DNA of 64,000 nt. Source: Falsiroseomonas ponticola. GTDB lineage: Bacteria; Pseudomonadota; Alphaproteobacteria; Acetobacterales; Acetobacteraceae. The translations under genes and the position numbers were made by a program. Below, one piece after another: positions 39,362 to 48,555 of this stretch. Under the pieces are notes generated by a model that had not been told where the DNA came from, searched no databases, and saw nothing but the letters and a program-made list of their open reading frames with translations. The stretch covers positions 62,001-126,000 of the forward strand of contig NZ_JAERQN010000009.1 of assembly GCF_016805305.1 (NCBI RefSeq), in the 5' to 3' direction. Each line of letters opens with the position of its first letter. Position 1 is the stretch's first letter.

Positions 39362-40012
39362 TCAGCGCCGCAGGATCTCCGCCGCCAGCGCCGCGGCGCG
39401 GCCATCGAATATGCGCGCCTCGATCGCGGCTTCGCGGATGCGCTCGATCCCCCAGTCCGGCGCCGGGAAGGTCTGGCGCAGCTCACCCTCCGAGACCCGC
39501 CGCGGCCCGCCTGGGCGGCTCTCCGCGGCCGCGAAGGCCAGCAGCAGCAGGCGCCCGCCGGGGCGCAGCAGCGCCGCCAGCCGGGCCGCGTAGCGCTGCC
39601 GCTCGGCGTCCGAGAAGCCGTGGAAGGTCCCGCTGTCGAGGATGGTGTCGAAGGGGCCGAGGGTGAGCCCGGCATCCAGGATATCGGCCTGCAGGAACCG
39701 CACCGGTGACTGCGCCTGGCGGGGATCCCGCCGCGCGGCCAGCACCACCTGCTCGACATAGTCGATGCCCGTGACGGCATGCCCCCGGCCGGCCAGGAAG
39801 AACGCGTTGTCGCCCGGACCGCAGCCGATGTCGCACACCGCGCCGGCAAAGGCGCCGCTCGCCTCCCATTCCGCGACGACAGGCTGGTGCCGGCCGATGC
39901 ACCAGGGTGCGCCGGCCTCATAGATGGCGGCATAGACGGCGCGGGAGACGCCTTGGCGGCTCAGCCGCGCCGCATCCGCGATCCGGATCAGCGTGTTCTG
40001 GATCTCAGGCAT
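39362..40012 (-). CDS. class I SAM-dependent methyltransferase
   Basis: 216 residues from the ATG at 40012, with GGCAGG just upstream; ATGs at 40024 and 40087 are in frame, but the longest adds an Arg/Pro-rich stretch. Motif I is VCDIGCGPGDNAFFLAGRGH, motif II ends in GIDYVEQVV, and FDTILDSGTFHGFSDAER then LRPGGRLLLLAFA follow. The DSGTFHGF segment resembles thiopurine/tellurite-type methyltransferases. Substrate unknown. It converges with tRNA-Lys and is probably monocistronic. Confidence 0.8.
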   Translation of the reverse strand: MPEIQNTLIRIADAARLSRQGVSRAVYAAIYEAGAPWCIGRHQPVVAEWEASGAFAGAVCDIGCGPGDNAFFLAGRGHAVTGIDYVEQVVLAARRDPRQAQSPVRFLQADILDAGLTLGPFDTILDSGTFHGFSDAERQRYAARLAALLRPGGRLLLLAFAAAESRPGGPRRVSEGELRQTFPAPDWGIERIREAAIEARIFDGRAAALAAEILRR

Positions 40013-40222
40013 CGCACCTGCCATCGCGCAGCGGGGCGCGGCGCCGCGCGGCCTGGTCCCGCCAGCCGCCGGGCGCCGCGATTGCATCGTTCACCAGCAT
40101 GACCCTCCCCCAGGGCATGCGTCGCGCCCGCCCGGTTGCCTGGCGGGCACCGCGCCGTCCCGCAAGGGGGCAGGCGGCGCGGTCGCGCCCCATTGCCACG
40201 TGCTGCGCCATCGCCGCCCTCC

Positions 40223-41794
40223 TCAGCCCTTGCGGATGTTCCAGAACAGCGGAAACCCGGCGCCCAGCGGGGCGGAGAGGCTGCGCCGATGCGCCGTCGC
40301 CTGGCGGAACTGCCCGAGCGGCACATAGGGCACCAGCTCGAGCGCCTCCTGCTCCAGCGCCGCGGCGATGCGCCGCTGTTCCTCGCCGGCGGTGGTGGCG
40401 GCCCATGCGCGCTTCAGCGCCTCGATCCGCTCGCTGGCCGGCCAGCCCGGCCAGGCGGCCCGGCCCTCGCCGCCCAGGGCGATATGCGATAGCGGGTTCT
40501 CCGCCTGCGCACTCTCCAGCCAGACGAGGAAGAGGCTCCATCCGCCGCGCGAGACAGGCTCGGCCGAGATTCGCCGGGCCACCATGGCGGGCGCGTCCAT
40601 GACCTGGAGGTCCACGGCGATGCCGATCCGGCGCAGCAGATCCGCCGCGATGATCGCCATCTGGTGCAGCACCGGCGTGGTGTGCGCCAGGATGACGGCC
40701 GGCGTGCCGTCATAGCCGCTGCTCATCACCAGCCGCCGCGCTGCCTCGAGGTTCCCGCCCATCGCGGCCAGGCCCGGCCCGGCGCCGAATGGCGTCCCGC
40801 AGGGGAAGAAGCGATGGCAGGGCTGGATCAGCGATGGGTCGCCGACCCCGCCCAGCAGGAAGCTCTCCTGGTCCACCGCGGCCAGGACGGCGCGGCGCAG
40901 CGCCGGGTTGTCGAAGGGCGGCTGCGCGTGATTGAGCCGCATGACGACGGGGAAGCCGACCGGATCCAGCGTCGCGACCACGACATCGGCGTTCCGCCGC
41001 AGCACGGGCAGCAGCGCCGCCGGCACGGCCTCGCACCAATCCACCTCGCCGCGCTGCAGCGCCGACGCCGCCGTGCCGGCATCCGCGATCACCTGCCATT
41101 CGACGCGGTCCAGCAGGGCGCGCTTGCCGCCGCTCGTGCCGCTCGGCGGTTCCGGCCGGGGCTGGTAGCCCTCGAAGCGCGCATAGGCGATGCGGCTGCC
41201 CGGCACCCATTCGCCGGGCAGGAAGCGGAACGGGCCGGAACCGGTCGGGTCGGTGATCCGCGTGTGCGGGTCGGTCAGCGCGATCCGTTCGGGCATGATG
41301 AAGGGCGGCGGAGAGGCGAGCTGCCCAAGCAGCGGGACCAGCATCGGCAGCGGCGTGGCGAGGCGGAAGCGGATCGTCACGTCATCCGGCGCTGACAACT
41401 CCTCCGTCACCGACAGGATGAAGCGCCCGCCGGCGTTGCGCGCCGCCCAGCGCCGCAGGCTGGCGACGCAGTCGCGGGCCAGCACGCGCGTGCCATCATG
41501 GAAGGTCAGGCCCGGGCGCAGCCGGATCGTGGTGGTGCAGCCATCGGAGGAGGTCTCGAACCCATCCGCCATCTGCGGCCTGACCTGCCGCGCGGCATCG
41601 GTGCCGAACAGCGTGTCGTAGACCAGGTAGCCATGCGTGCGGACGGCGATGGAGGTCGTCCAGATCGGATCCAATCCGTTGATGTCCAGCACAGGGACGA
41701 AGCGAAGGGTACTGCGGGCCTGCGCCACCGCCGGGGATGCCGGTCGCGCGGACAGCGCGGCACCGGCCGCCGCCATCATCGTCCTTCGTCGCAT
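40223..41794 (-). CDS. ABC peptide-type (SBP family 5) substrate-binding protein
   Basis: 523 residues from the ATG at 41794; an in-frame start at 41857 would place 21 residues before the signal sequence. The export signal MRRRTMMAAAGAALSA has a twin-Arg look. Family markers: RFVPVLDINGLDPIWTT, TTTIRLRPGLTFHDGTRV, TDPTGSGPFRFLPGEW and NPALRRAVLAAVDQE. It is transcribed away from the large cluster at 42111 with 316 bases between, and has no neighbouring permease. Ligand unknown. Confidence 0.85.
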   Translation of the reverse strand: MRRRTMMAAAGAALSARPASPAVAQARSTLRFVPVLDINGLDPIWTTSIAVRTHGYLVYDTLFGTDAARQVRPQMADGFETSSDGCTTTIRLRPGLTFHDGTRVLARDCVASLRRWAARNAGGRFILSVTEELSAPDDVTIRFRLATPLPMLVPLLGQLASPPPFIMPERIALTDPHTRITDPTGSGPFRFLPGEWVPGSRIAYARFEGYQPRPEPPSGTSGGKRALLDRVEWQVIADAGTAASALQRGEVDWCEAVPAALLPVLRRNADVVVATLDPVGFPVVMRLNHAQPPFDNPALRRAVLAAVDQESFLLGGVGDPSLIQPCHRFFPCGTPFGAGPGLAAMGGNLEAARRLVMSSGYDGTPAVILAHTTPVLHQMAIIAADLLRRIGIAVDLQVMDAPAMVARRISAEPVSRGGWSLFLVWLESAQAENPLSHIALGGEGRAAWPGWPASERIEALKRAWAATTAGEEQRRIAAALEQEALELVPYVPLGQFRQATAHRRSLSAPLGAGFPLFWNIRKG

Positions 41795-42110
41795 GCTTCC
41801 GCCGGAACCTCTCAACGCCAGGGCAGGGGCGGCCGATCCTCGCGCCGCTGCCGTCACGCGCGCCTCGCCCGCAGGCCGTCGCGCGTCGTGCGGCGCGTCC
41901 TAGCCTCACCATCCCTGCTTTGTCCATCGGCAAGGAATGCGATTCACCCCACGCGCGATCGGCGCTCGCCTTCCGCGCGATTTCCGTCGCGGCGCCACAT
42001 CGCGTCATCGCGTTTCCATCGGCCAGTGCTTGCGGATCGCCGTCCTGCCGGTATGGACTTCGCTTCCGGCGGCGTGCCAGAACGCGCGCCCAGCACGCGG
42101 GGACGGGCGC
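41795..42110. other. gene-free divergent intergenic region
   Basis: These 316 bases separate the divergent binding-protein gene and the first gene of the A-T/TPR cluster, so promoters for both must be here. TTGCGG (42030-42035) with TATGGA 16 bases later is a weak plus-strand candidate only. No clear palindrome or operator was found. An in-frame upstream extension of the TPR gene to 41937 exists but has no similarity. Confidence 0.4.
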
Positions 42111-43778
42111 ATGAAAAGCCTGACAGAATCAGCAACAACGTCGCTGGAGCGGATGGCGCCAGGCGGCGCGGCGACCGCATCCCTCGATGACGCCAGTGCC
42201 CTCTTCGCCCGCGCCAGGAAGGCCGCGACAAGCCAGGGTTGGCAGGATGCCGCGGCGCTCTACCAGCGCGCGGTCGAGATGGCCGGCGACGCCGCGCCAG
42301 CCAGCTGGCTCGCGGCCTGGGCGATGAGCCTGCGCCGCGCCGCGAACTGGGCGGAGGCGGAGCGCGTGCATGGCCTGCTGCGCGAGGGCTGGCCGCAGGA
42401 CGCGGCGGGATGGTCCGGCACGGCCGCCGCCGCGACGGCACAGGCGCGGTGGGAGGAAGCGGCGATCGCCTGGCAGGCCTGCTGCACGCGGTTCCCGCAC
42501 GGCACCAGGCCCGAATGGCTGGCGAATCTCGCCCAGGCCCTGCGCCAGCTGCGACGATACGATGAGGCTGCCGAGGCGCATCGCCGGCTGCGCGACAGCC
42601 ACCCGGAGCTGCCGCTGGGCTGGGTGGCGGAGGCGCGCATGCTCTCCGCCAATCGCCAGATCGAACAGGCGATCGCCGCCTGGCGCGAATGCCTGCGACG
42701 CTTCCCCGCCGCCGCGGAACCGGAATGGTTCCGCCAGCTCAACCACCTGCTGAAGCGCATGCAGCGGGAGGAGGAAGCGCAGGCGGTGCTGGACGAGGCA
42801 GCGGAACGCTGGCCCGAGGCGCTGCTCGCGCCGGGCAGCACCGCGCCCGAGGACGAGCGCGGCCGCGCCGCGGAATTCTGCGTCGTCCGCGCCGAGATCG
42901 CGGTGCGCCGCGGCGATGGCGAAGCGGCGCTGGCGCTGCTCGCGCGCACCGAAGGCCAGCCCGTCCGCCGCCATGTGGCCGGGGAGATCGCGGCGCTGCG
43001 CGATGCGGTGCGTGCGCTTCGCCCCGCCGGCGCGCCCGCGATGCCGGTGGCGCCGCCGGCCGGGGAGCTGTCCGCCCGCTTCGACGATCCCGATGCCTCC
43101 GTCATCACCTGGCGGAATGCGGAGGCGTCCGAAACCGCCATCCTGGTCTTCGCCAACGGCGGCGCGGATTTCTGGCTTTCGATGGACACGCTGCATCGCA
43201 AGCTGCGCGGCGCGGGCTGCCATCTCATCTACATGCGCGATCGCAACCTCGGCTTCTTCCTGGAACGTGCCGGCAGCTGGAACGGCTTCCGGGAGATCGC
43301 GGAGGGGCTCCGCCAGCAGCTCGCGGCCCTCGGCGTCACGCGCCTCTGCTGCCTCGGCACCTCGATGGGCGGCTACGGCGCGCTGCGCTACGGGATCGAG
43401 CTTGGCGCCACCGCCGTGCTGGCCTTCGGCGCCGTGACCGACCCGGAGGCCCAGACGACGGATCCCGGCCTCCTGCCGCGCCTGCGGCGCACGCAGCCGG
43501 GCCTGGCGATCGACCCGGTGCCGCTCTACCGCGAAGCGGAACGCCGCCCGCGCGTCACCCTCTGCTACGGATCGGACAACCTGGCCGACCGGGCGGCCGC
43601 GCACCGGCTCAAGGGCATCCCCGGCGTCCGCTTCCTGGCGGCGCAGGGGGTCAAGGTGCATGCCGTGATCCGGTGGTTCTTCGCCAATGGCGGCTTCGAG
43701 ACGCTGGTGGAGGCGATGCTGCGCGACGATCCCGCCCCCGTCTCCATCGAGGGCGCCGTCTGGGACCCGGTGGCATGA
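42111..43778 (+). CDS. TPR-repeat protein with C-terminal alpha/beta hydrolase domain (first copy)
   Basis: 555 residues. Residues about 30-300 are TPR-like helical pairs (WAEAERVHGLLREGWP, WEEAAIAWQACCTRFP, YDEAAEAHRRLRDSHP, IEQAIAAWRECLRRFP). From about 340 there is an alpha/beta-hydrolase domain: ILVFANGGADFWLSM, the nucleophile elbow LGTSMGGYGALRYG (Ser418), an Asp in LCYGSDN and a His in VKVHAVIRW. It is homologous to the product at 45594, sharing FWLSM..(L/M)HR.LRG.GCHL.Y.RD. It is the first gene of the cluster, and its stop overlaps the A-T gene (ATGA). A role as acyltransferase or thioesterase acting on the carrier proteins is inferred. Confidence 0.75.
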   Translation: MKSLTESATTSLERMAPGGAATASLDDASALFARARKAATSQGWQDAAALYQRAVEMAGDAAPASWLAAWAMSLRRAANWAEAERVHGLLREGWPQDAAGWSGTAAAATAQARWEEAAIAWQACCTRFPHGTRPEWLANLAQALRQLRRYDEAAEAHRRLRDSHPELPLGWVAEARMLSANRQIEQAIAAWRECLRRFPAAAEPEWFRQLNHLLKRMQREEEAQAVLDEAAERWPEALLAPGSTAPEDERGRAAEFCVVRAEIAVRRGDGEAALALLARTEGQPVRRHVAGEIAALRDAVRALRPAGAPAMPVAPPAGELSARFDDPDASVITWRNAEASETAILVFANGGADFWLSMDTLHRKLRGAGCHLIYMRDRNLGFFLERAGSWNGFREIAEGLRQQLAALGVTRLCCLGTSMGGYGALRYGIELGATAVLAFGAVTDPEAQTTDPGLLPRLRRTQPGLAIDPVPLYREAERRPRVTLCYGSDNLADRAAAHRLKGIPGVRFLAAQGVKVHAVIRWFFANGGFETLVEAMLRDDPAPVSIEGAVWDPVA

Positions 43779-45559
43779 TCCCGTTCGAAGCGGAGGCTGC
43801 CGAGGGCAGCCTGGTGGCGCGCTTCCGGCTCGTCGCGCGCGGCGCGGCGGCGGCGCCGGCCTTGGTCGAGGGCGAGGCCGCCATGAGCTACGCGGAACTC
43901 GACATCGCCAGCGATGATGTCGCGCGCCGCCTCGCCGGGCTGCGGCGGGACCTGCCGCTGGCGCTTGCCTTCGGCCATGGCGCCGCCGCGGTGGTGGCGC
44001 TGCTCGGCGCCCTCAAGGCCGGCATCCCCGTCATGCCCGTCGATCCGCAGGCGCTGCCCGATGGCGGCGAATGGGCGCTTGCCGGCGCGCAGATGATCGT
44101 GGCCGAGCCGCGCCACGCGGCCTGGTGCCGCGACCATGCCCCCGGCGTGCCGGTGGTGGTGGAGCTTCCCGTGCCCGCGCCGGCCGTGCCGCCGGAAGCC
44201 GCGGGATCCGACCTGGCCGTGATCTACCTGACCTCCGCATCGAGCGGCCCGGCCAAGGCGGTGATGATCGACCACCGCGCGCTCTGCCGCCTCGGCTGGC
44301 GGGCGACGCGGCTGAACGCCCTGCGGCCCGGCGACCGCGTGGCGCATCTGCTCTCCATCGCGCATCTCGCCGCCATGAACCACCTCCTCGGCGCCCTGCT
44401 GGCCGGCGCGACGCTGGAGGTCTTCGACCTTCGCGCCGGCGGTGGCGTTGCCGAACTCGGCAGCTGGATGGCGTCGCGCCGCATCGACTACCTGCCGGCG
44501 CTGACCAGCCTGCAGCGCCGGCTCATGGATGTCTTCGCCGCCCGCCCGGCGGCCTGGAACCCGCGGCTGCTCATGTTCAGCGGCGAGCCCCTGGTGCCGG
44601 CGGATCTCGACCGGCTGCGGGACGTCCTCGGCTGGACGCCGCGCGTGCTGCATGTCCTCGCCAGCACCGATGCCGCCGGCTACGTCGCGACGCTGGAGGT
44701 GGAGCCCGGGCGCCACGACCACGCCGCCGTCATCCCCGCGGGGCGCGCCGCCGAAGCACGACGGCTGCTCATCCTGGACGACACCGGGGAGGAACTGCCC
44801 CCGGGCGAGGTCGGCGAGATCGTCGTCGTCGCCGATGACCTGCCGCTCGGCTACTGGCGCCAGCCGGCGCTGACCGCCGCGACCTACCGGCAGGATCCCG
44901 CGGATCCGCGCTGCCGCTGGTTCTTCACCGGCGATCTCGGCCGCCTGCGTGACGACGGGCTTCTCGAGGTCCTCGGCCGCAAGGACGACATGGTCAAGAT
45001 CCGCGGCTACCGCGTGCAGACCTCCCGCGTCGAAGCCGCGCTCCGGCAGCTGCCCGGCGTGGCGGAGGCGGTGGTGGTGGCGCGGGACGATCTCGGCCCC
45101 GCGCCGCGCCTGGTCGGCTACGTCCGGCTGGCCTCCGGCGGCGCGGCGACGCCGCTCGAGCTGCGAGGCGCGCTGCTGGCGGCGCTGCCGGAATTCATGG
45201 TGCCGTGGCGCATCGTCATCCTCGCCGCGCTGCCCCTGACCGCCGGCGGCAAGGTCGCGCGGCGAAGCCTGCCGCCCCCGCCGCGCGGTCGCCCGCCGGG
45301 ACTGCCGCCATGGGCCGCGCCCGTGACCGGGGCGGAGGCCCTTCTCGCGACGCTCTGGTCCGGCCTGCTGGCGATCGACCTCATCGGGCGCGACGACGAC
45401 TTCTTCGAACTGGGCGGCGATTCCCTCGACCTCGTGACCATCGCGACGCAATTCGCCGCACAGCGCGGGGCGGCGCTCGGGGAGGCGGATCTGTTCGGCG
45501 CGCCGACGCTGGCCGCGATGGCGGCGCGGCTGGAAGGGGCTCTCTCCCCATTGCCGTGA
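43775..45559 (+). CDS. stand-alone NRPS-type adenylation-carrier (A-T) protein, first copy
   Basis: 594 residues. The adenylation domain (about 1-510) has the core motifs FTGDLGRLRDDGLLEVLGRKDDMVKIRGYR (A7-A8, given as two adjoining blocks) and LTAGGKVARR with the catalytic A10 Lys. The A3 loop is altered to TSASSGPAKAV. A carrier domain follows: DDFFELGGDSLDL with the phosphopantetheine Ser at 550. No condensation or thioesterase domain is attached. By alignment to GrsA, the Asp235 position that holds an alpha-amino group is Leu (SIAHLAAMN), so a canonical amino acid is unlikely as substrate. It should activate a carboxylic acid and hold it as a thioester. Confidence 0.85.
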   Translation: MIPFEAEAAEGSLVARFRLVARGAAAAPALVEGEAAMSYAELDIASDDVARRLAGLRRDLPLALAFGHGAAAVVALLGALKAGIPVMPVDPQALPDGGEWALAGAQMIVAEPRHAAWCRDHAPGVPVVVELPVPAPAVPPEAAGSDLAVIYLTSASSGPAKAVMIDHRALCRLGWRATRLNALRPGDRVAHLLSIAHLAAMNHLLGALLAGATLEVFDLRAGGGVAELGSWMASRRIDYLPALTSLQRRLMDVFAARPAAWNPRLLMFSGEPLVPADLDRLRDVLGWTPRVLHVLASTDAAGYVATLEVEPGRHDHAAVIPAGRAAEARRLLILDDTGEELPPGEVGEIVVVADDLPLGYWRQPALTAATYRQDPADPRCRWFFTGDLGRLRDDGLLEVLGRKDDMVKIRGYRVQTSRVEAALRQLPGVAEAVVVARDDLGPAPRLVGYVRLASGGAATPLELRGALLAALPEFMVPWRIVILAALPLTAGGKVARRSLPPPPRGRPPGLPPWAAPVTGAEALLATLWSGLLAIDLIGRDDDFFELGGDSLDLVTIATQFAAQRGAALGEADLFGAPTLAAMAARLEGALSPLP

Positions 45560-45593
45560 CGCCGCGCGCGCGGCGCTGGCCGATCATTGCGCG

Positions 45594-47057
45594 ATGCCGA
45601 CAGGCACAGGGGAAAAGTCGTCCGAACTCGACGAAAGGCGACTGGCACGCGCGGGCTCCGGTTCCCACTCTGCGCCCGGCAGAATCGTGGTTCCGGAGTG
45701 CATGGTGGACGGTCAGCGCGACTCCCGCGTGAGTGTGCTTGCTCAGCGGGCGAGGGGTGCTGCGCATGCCAGGAACTGGCCGGATGCTGTCCAGCTCTGG
45801 CGCGAATGCCTGGCGCTGGCGGCACCCGAGGACGCCATCGAATGGCATGAGGGCCTCGCGGAGGCGCTGAGCGCGCTGTCCGAGGAGGCGGAGGCGGAGG
45901 CCGTGTACCAGGCGATGCGGGAACGCTGGCCCGCCCGCGCCGCCGGCTGGATCGGCCTCGCCCAGATCGCGGTGATGCGGGGCGACTGGAACAGCGCCAT
46001 CGACCGCCTGCAGCAATGCATCACCCGCTTTCCCGACCAGGCGCAGAACTGGTGGTACGGCCGGCTTGCCTATGCCCAGCGCCAGCTTGGCCGCCTGGAT
46101 GACGCGGAAGCGACGCGGGAAGCCTGGACCCGGCGCCGCGTGCCGCCGGCAGGCCAGGGCTGGGGCGGACAGCGGCCGCGCATGGCGGAGGGGGAGCAGG
46201 CTGGCGCGCCGCCGGAACTCGCCGCGATCCGGCAGCTGATCGAGGAAGGGCGGTTCGAGGCCGCGATCGCGGCCGCCGAGGCGCTGCCGCCGCCGGTCCG
46301 CCGGCTGATGGAATCCAACGCGCTGCTGCACATCGCGCGCAGCGTCATCAAGTCCGGCATCCTCGCCGATTTCGACAGCGACGCCCCGGACTTCGCCGGC
46401 TATTCCAGCATCCTGGTCGCGCGCGGCCCGGTGGATGCGGACCGCGCCATCATCTGCTTCCCCGGTGGGGCGCAGCGGTTCTGGCTCTCGATGCAGGCCA
46501 TGCACCGCATCCTGCGCGGCTTCGGCTGCCACCTCGTCTATGTGCGCGACTTCAGCGCCAGCTACTACCTGGCCGGCGATCCCGCCCGCGGGCTCGACTA
46601 TGACGGGCTGGTCAACGAGGTGCGGGAGGCGGCGAGATCCCTCGGCGCATCGCGGCTCTTCTGCATCGGTAATTCCGCCGGCGCCTATGGCGCCATGCGC
46701 TTCGCGCTGGACCTCGGCGCGGAAGCCGCGCTGGGCTTCGCCACGCCGACCAACCCGGCGGATCTGCCCGTCATGCGGGCCGCCATGGCGCGCCATCACC
46801 AGAAGCTCGCCACCGCGGGCCGCAGCGCCGATCTTCGCCAGCTCTTCGCCGCATCGCCCAGCCCGCCGCGCGCGATCCTCTGCTACGGCGCCGACCATGA
46901 TGGCGACCGCGAGCAGGCGGAGCTGATGGCCGGGCTGCCCACGGTCCGCCTGCTGCCGTCGCCCGGGATCGCGACCCACAACGTGATCGCCCGGCATCTG
47001 CGCGACGGCAGCTTCCAGGCGATGGTCGCCGCGATGCTGCGGGGACAGGCCGGGTGA
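45594..47057 (+). CDS. TPR-repeat protein with C-terminal alpha/beta hydrolase domain (second copy)
   Basis: 487 residues from the ATG at 45594; a later ATG at 45702 has GGAG only three bases before it and is possible. TPR-like helices (WPDAVQLWRECLALA, AEAEAVYQAMRERWP, WNSAIDRLQQCITRFP) fill about 50-200. The hydrolase domain has AIICFPGGAQRFWLSM, the elbow IGNSAGAYGAMRF (Ser361), LCYGADHDGD and IATHNVIARH, so a Ser-Asp-His triad is intact. It is a diverged paralogue of the product at 42111. It is placed between the first A-T gene and the ABC transporter genes, overlapping the latter by GTGA. Function unknown; carrier-linked acyl transfer is the working idea. Confidence 0.75.
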   Translation: MPTGTGEKSSELDERRLARAGSGSHSAPGRIVVPECMVDGQRDSRVSVLAQRARGAAHARNWPDAVQLWRECLALAAPEDAIEWHEGLAEALSALSEEAEAEAVYQAMRERWPARAAGWIGLAQIAVMRGDWNSAIDRLQQCITRFPDQAQNWWYGRLAYAQRQLGRLDDAEATREAWTRRRVPPAGQGWGGQRPRMAEGEQAGAPPELAAIRQLIEEGRFEAAIAAAEALPPPVRRLMESNALLHIARSVIKSGILADFDSDAPDFAGYSSILVARGPVDADRAIICFPGGAQRFWLSMQAMHRILRGFGCHLVYVRDFSASYYLAGDPARGLDYDGLVNEVREAARSLGASRLFCIGNSAGAYGAMRFALDLGAEAALGFATPTNPADLPVMRAAMARHHQKLATAGRSADLRQLFAASPSPPRAILCYGADHDGDREQAELMAGLPTVRLLPSPGIATHNVIARHLRDGSFQAMVAAMLRGQAG

Positions 47058-47824
47058 GGATCGCGTGCCGCGGCGTCTCTCTCAGCTACCCCGCCGGGCG
47101 CGGATCGAACGAGGCGCTGCGCGGCATCGACCTCGAGATCGGCTCGGGCGAATTCGTGGGCGTGCTCGGCCGCAGCGGCTGCGGCAAGTCGAGCCTGCTG
47201 TCGCTGATCGCGGGGCTCCGGCAACCCAGCGCGGGCAGCATCGCCTTTCCCGGCTTCACGGGGGCCGGGCGGCCATCCTGCCTGATGGCCTTCCAGTCGG
47301 ATGGGCTGATGCCGTGGCTCAGCGTGCTGGACAATGTCGCCTTCGGTCTCGAAGCCGCCGGCATGGCGCGGGCGGAGCGCGAGCGGCGCGCGCAGCTGAT
47401 GCTGCGACGCATGCAGCTCGATGGCTTCGCGGCGCAGTTCCCCGGCCAGCTCTCCGGCGGCATGCGCCAGCGCGTCGGGCTCGCCCGGCTCTTCGTGCGA
47501 GAGGCCGATGCCCTGCTGATGGACGAGCCCTTCGCCGCCGTCGATGCGCAGACGCGGCTGCTGCTGCAGCAGGAACTGCTCGACATCTGGACCACGCAGC
47601 AGCGCACCGTTGTCTATGTCACGCACGATATCGAGGAAGCGATCCTGCTCTGCGATCGCCTGGTGGTGCTCTCCGCCCGGCCGGCGCGCGTCCTGGCCGA
47701 GGTGAAGGTGCCGCTGCCGCGCCCCCGCCGCCTGGCCTGCCGACAGCCGGAGGAAGTCGCCGCGCTGCGCTGGCATGTCTGGAACCTGCTGGCCGCGCAG
47801 GATGGACCGGCGGTGGCCGCGTGA
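47054..47824 (+). CDS. NitT/TauT-type ABC transporter ATPase
   Basis: 256 residues from a GTG in a GTGA overlap. Walker A is GRSGCGKSS, Q-loop MAFQSDGLMPWLSV, signature LSGGMRQRVGLAR, Walker B ALLMDEPFAAVD and switch VTHDIEEA. This set is typical of SsuB/TauB/NrtD ATPases, which energise import. Being in the middle of the cluster and translationally coupled on both sides, it is probably dedicated to the cluster's substrate. Confidence 0.88.
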   Translation: MRIACRGVSLSYPAGRGSNEALRGIDLEIGSGEFVGVLGRSGCGKSSLLSLIAGLRQPSAGSIAFPGFTGAGRPSCLMAFQSDGLMPWLSVLDNVAFGLEAAGMARAERERRAQLMLRRMQLDGFAAQFPGQLSGGMRQRVGLARLFVREADALLMDEPFAAVDAQTRLLLQQELLDIWTTQQRTVVYVTHDIEEAILLCDRLVVLSARPARVLAEVKVPLPRPRRLACRQPEEVAALRWHVWNLLAAQDGPAVAA

Positions 47825-48555
47825 AGGCGCTGCTCGCGCTCCTGGCGCTCGGCGTGGCGTGGGAAGCCGCGGCGCGGGCCGGCGGCGTCTCGCCCCTGCT
47901 GCTGCCCGCGCCGTCCCTCATCCTCGGCTGGTGCCTGGGCAGCCTGGCGTCCGGGGAGATGATCGGCCATCTCGCGGCCTCGGCCGGAAGGCTGCTCTCC
48001 GGCGTGCTGCTGGGCGGGCTCGCGGGCGTCGCGCTCGGGCTCGCGATGGGGCTCTCCGGCCGCCTCGGCACGATGCTCGATCCCGTCCTGGCCGGGCTGC
48101 ACCCGCTGCCGAAGCTGGCACTGCTGCCGCTGTTCCTGGTGATCTTCGGCTTCGGCGAGACGGCGCGCATCCTGCCCATCGCGCTCGCGGCCTTCTTCCC
48201 CATGGCCATCGCGGGGGCCAGCGCGGTGCGTGGCATCGACCCGCTGCTGCGCGATGTCGCGCGCAACTACGGCGCGCGCGGCGCCATGCTGCTGCGCCGC
48301 GTGATCCTGCCCGGCGCCCGGCCGATGCTCGCCACCGGCTTCCGCCTGGCGGTCAATGCCGCGGTGATCGTCACGATCTCCGTGGAGATGCTGACGGCGA
48401 CGGAGGGGATCGGCGCCGCCGTCTGGCAGGCCTGGCAGACCATGCGGCTGGAACAGCTCTACGGCACGCTCGTCATCGTCGCCGCGCTCGGCATGGCCAG
48501 CCAGCGCCTGTCCGGGCGCCAGGGCGCGGCCTTCCCGCGGACAAGGAACCCATGA
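47821..48555 (+). CDS. NitT/TauT-type ABC transporter permease
   Basis: 244 residues from a GTG (GTGA overlap with the ATPase gene). About six membrane segments are seen. LLPAPSLILGWCLGSLASGEM near the N-terminus and the coupling loop NYGARGAMLLRRVILPGARPMLATGFR place it with SsuC/TauC permeases. LHPLPKLALLPLFLVIFGFGETARI is another strong family segment. It forms the import channel with the ATPase before it and the binding protein after it, to which it is joined by an ATGA overlap. Confidence 0.88.
   Translation: MKALLALLALGVAWEAAARAGGVSPLLLPAPSLILGWCLGSLASGEMIGHLAASAGRLLSGVLLGGLAGVALGLAMGLSGRLGTMLDPVLAGLHPLPKLALLPLFLVIFGFGETARILPIALAAFFPMAIAGASAVRGIDPLLRDVARNYGARGAMLLRRVILPGARPMLATGFRLAVNAAVIVTISVEMLTATEGIGAAVWQAWQTMRLEQLYGTLVIVAALGMASQRLSGRQGAAFPRTRNP

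Noticed and set aside
42026..42060. Possible promoter for the A-T cluster (TTGCGG ... TATGGA)
   Set aside because: Only weak agreement with the consensus; not listed as a feature in its own right.
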